A stretch of DNA of 7,913 bases from Coriobacteriia bacterium. GTDB lineage: Bacteria; Actinomycetota; Coriobacteriia; WRKU01; WQUG01. Below the pieces are notes generated by a model. It was not told where the DNA came from. It made no database searches and saw only the letters and a list, made by a program, of their open reading frames with translations. How positions within the stretch are numbered: the stretch's first letter is position 1; every line of letters starts with the position of its first letter. This document shows positions 6,342 to 7,913 of the stretch, piece after piece. Position numbers and translations under genes: made by a program. The stretch covers positions 1 through 7,913 of the forward strand of contig WREJ01000046.1 in the NCBI GenBank assembly GCA_009779395.1, in the 5' to 3' direction.

Positions 6342-7913
6342 CTACTTCTTTTTGGGGCCTTCGCCGGGCAGCATGCGCCGTGCCACAAACACGCCGTCAA
6401 CGCCTCGAATCGAGCTCAGCAGCGCTTCAAGATTGCCCATCTCGCCCGTCTCAAAAAGAAAGCGCATATCCACAATACCATCTTTGTGCGCTGTTGTTGC
6501 CGATGACAAAATATTGACCCCACTTTCTGCGATACGCATGGTTACGTCTTGCAGCAGGCGGAGTCTGTCCAGTGCCTGAATAAAGACCTCGATGTGGTAG
6601 GTCGCATGTGCCGTGCGGTCCCATTCTACCTTTATAAAGCGTTCTGGCGCATCAGCGAGGTCTTTGACATTGGGGCAGCTGGCACGGTGCACAGACACAC
6701 CGCGTCCCCGCGTCACAAAACCAATGATGTCGTCACCTGGCACGGGATTGCAGCACTTTGACAGCCTGACCAGCACGTCATCGATGCCCGGAACACGAAT
6801 ACCGCCACCCGTTGGCTTTGGACGGCGCATACTGCGGGGTGCCAGCATGGGCGTGTCCAGAGTAAAGTCACCGTCAGCGGCTGCTACCTGCATACCGGCT
6901 GCTGTATCAGCAGCCGCCTCCGCTGCCAGTGCCTTTGCACCCTTGCTGTCAGCAGCAAGCAGTCCCGTCTCGCTTAGTTGTTTCAAGAGACGTGTGCCCA
7001 CCAGTCGCGCCGACAGCTTTGAGGACCCAATTTGCGCGTAGAGGTCATCGCTGGTTTTGTAGTGCATAGCACGCGCAACCTGATCCAGTTCTTTTTCTAC
7101 CTTTCGTGTAGCAATACTGACCCCATGTTTGCGCATGATTTTCATCAACATATCGCGCCCACGCGTCACGTCATCAATACGGGTCGTCTTTGCCAGATAG
7201 CTGCGAATCTTGCTGCGCGCACTCGAGGTCGCCACAATGTCAAGCCAATCACGACTCGGACTCGAGTTCTTGTTTGTCAGAATCTCGATCTGGTCACCCA
7301 TTTCCAGACGATACGCCAAAGGAACAATGCTGCCATTAATTTTCGCGCCGACGGTCTGGTGCCCTACCTCGGTATGAACACTGTAGGCAAAATCAAGCGG
7401 TGTTGCACCCTTTTTCAGCGATTTCACGTCCCCTTTTGGCGTAAAGACAAAGACTTCTTCGTCAAAGAGGTCAATGCGAAGGGCGTCCATAAATTCAATC
7501 GGGTCGCTGGTCTCGTTTTGCCAATCAAGAATCTGGCGCAACCACGACAGGCGGTCATCAAACTTGTCCTCGGGGTTCGCTGGCTTGCCCTCTTTGTAAC
7601 GCCAGTGGGCAGCGATGCCATATTCTGCACGGCGATGCATTTCTGCAGTACGAATCTGAATCTCGAGCGGACGACCAGTCGGACCAATGACGGTGGTATG
7701 CAGCGACTGGTACATATTAAACTTGGGCATGGCAATGTAGTCTTTAAAGCGACCCGGCATGGGTTTGTACAGATTGTGCACCATACCCAGCACACCATAG
7801 ACATCCTTGACCGAGTCAACAATAATGCGCAGCGCAATCAGGTCGTAAATCTCGCTGAAATCCTTGCCGCGATTAATCATTTTCTGATAAATACTGTAAA
7901 AATGCTTGGGGCG
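6342..7913 (-). CDS. rel: (p)ppGpp synthetase/hydrolase, Rel family (5' end outside window)
   Basis: The frame is open to the right edge; 523 codons plus stop are visible, beginning inside the synthetase domain (RPKHFYSIYQK, before the first ATG at 7880, which is internal). Rel transfers pyrophosphate from ATP to GDP/GTP, giving the starvation alarmone. Visible-residue numbering: synthetase about 1-115 with RFKD at 55-58, YQSLHT at 68-73 and the catalytic Glu84 in EIQIRT; TGS domain about 150-212; helical domain about 215-310; an Ala-rich linker about 318-350; zinc-finger-like domain with C387, C388, H409 and C413; ACT domain about 436-511. RFKD, rather than the EFDD of E. coli RelA, marks the bifunctional Rel/SpoT class, so a hydrolase domain of roughly 200-250 residues should lie beyond the window. 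The C-terminal regulatory region is complete, so this is not a small alarmone synthetase. It is the first visible gene of the rel-yerC-dnaE series. Confidence 0.96.
   Translation of the reverse strand, partial: RPKHFYSIYQKMINRGKDFSEIYDLIALRIIVDSVKDVYGVLGMVHNLYKPMPGRFKDYIAMPKFNMYQSLHTTVIGPTGRPLEIQIRTAEMHRRAEYGIAAHWRYKEGKPANPEDKFDDRLSWLRQILDWQNETSDPIEFMDALRIDLFDEEVFVFTPKGDVKSLKKGATPLDFAYSVHTEVGHQTVGAKINGSIVPLAYRLEMGDQIEILTNKNSSPSRDWLDIVATSSARSKIRSYLAKTTRIDDVTRGRDMLMKIMRKHGVSIATRKVEKELDQVARAMHYKTSDDLYAQIGSSKLSARLVGTRLLKQLSETGLLAADSKGAKALAAEAAADTAAGMQVAAADGDFTLDTPMLAPRSMRRPKPTGGGIRVPGIDDVLVRLSKCCNPVPGDDIIGFVTRGRGVSVHRASCPNVKDLADAPERFIKVEWDRTAHATYHIEVFIQALDRLRLLQDVTMRIAESGVNILSSATTAHKDGIVDMRFLFETGEMGNLEALLSSIRGVDGVFVARRMLPGEGPKKK

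Noticed and set aside
6613..7041. Plus-strand open frame of 142 codons opposite rel
   Set aside because: Its Ser/Ala/Pro-rich sequence mirrors the Ala-rich linker and zinc-finger domain of Rel in reverse; coding signal belongs to the minus strand.
7878..7880. ATG as the start of a short alarmone synthetase
   Set aside because: The frame continues upstream to the window edge with conserved Rel sequence (RPKHFYSIYQK), so this Met is internal and the gene is cut by the window.

Overview
This is a chromosomal window from a bacterium of middling GC content, about 50% by eye. All recognisable genes lie on the minus strand. In transcription order, right to left, they are: a bifunctional-type (p)ppGpp synthetase/hydrolase gene (rel) whose 5' part lies outside the window, a small TrpR-like DNA-binding protein of the YerC/YecD family, the replicative DNA polymerase III alpha subunit (dnaE), a membrane-associated undecaprenyl-phosphate sugar transferase, a PLP-dependent O-acetylhomoserine sulfhydrylase (metY type), and a tRNA-Gln(UUG). 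There are no transposases, integrases, phage genes, CRISPR repeats or toxin-antitoxin pairs.

The Rel protein with an RFKD motif, the YerC/YecD regulator and the Mycobacterium-like DnaE with a full set of PHP metal ligands suggest a Gram-positive lineage. A moderate-GC member of the Coriobacteriia is my best guess, made from protein style only and not tested by any search.

Layout. 7913-6342: rel, open at the right edge. 6296-5964: yerC-like gene, 45 bases after rel, with a good Shine-Dalgarno sequence. 5907-2431: dnaE, 56 bases further on. These three look like one transcription unit linking stringent response and replication. 2353-1658: sugar transferase, 77 bases after dnaE, beyond a short tandem repeat and without a clear terminator between. 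1516-233: metY, behind a 141-base gap holding a perfect 7-bp-arm palindrome, a possible promoter and a leader with modest folding potential. 232-87: two stem-loops, one a plausible terminator of metY, and a small inverted repeat in front of the tRNA. 86-13: tRNA-Gln. No gene-free stretch exceeds 300 bases.

The genes are mostly housekeeping. Rel sets ppGpp in response to starvation, DnaE copies the chromosome, MetY makes homocysteine for methionine, and the sugar transferase starts assembly of a cell-surface glycan on the undecaprenyl carrier. I see no novel multi-gene system. The items most worth a second look are the rel-yerC-dnaE grouping, the apparently intact PHP nuclease site in DnaE, and the unexplained palindromes near the metY and tRNA promoters.
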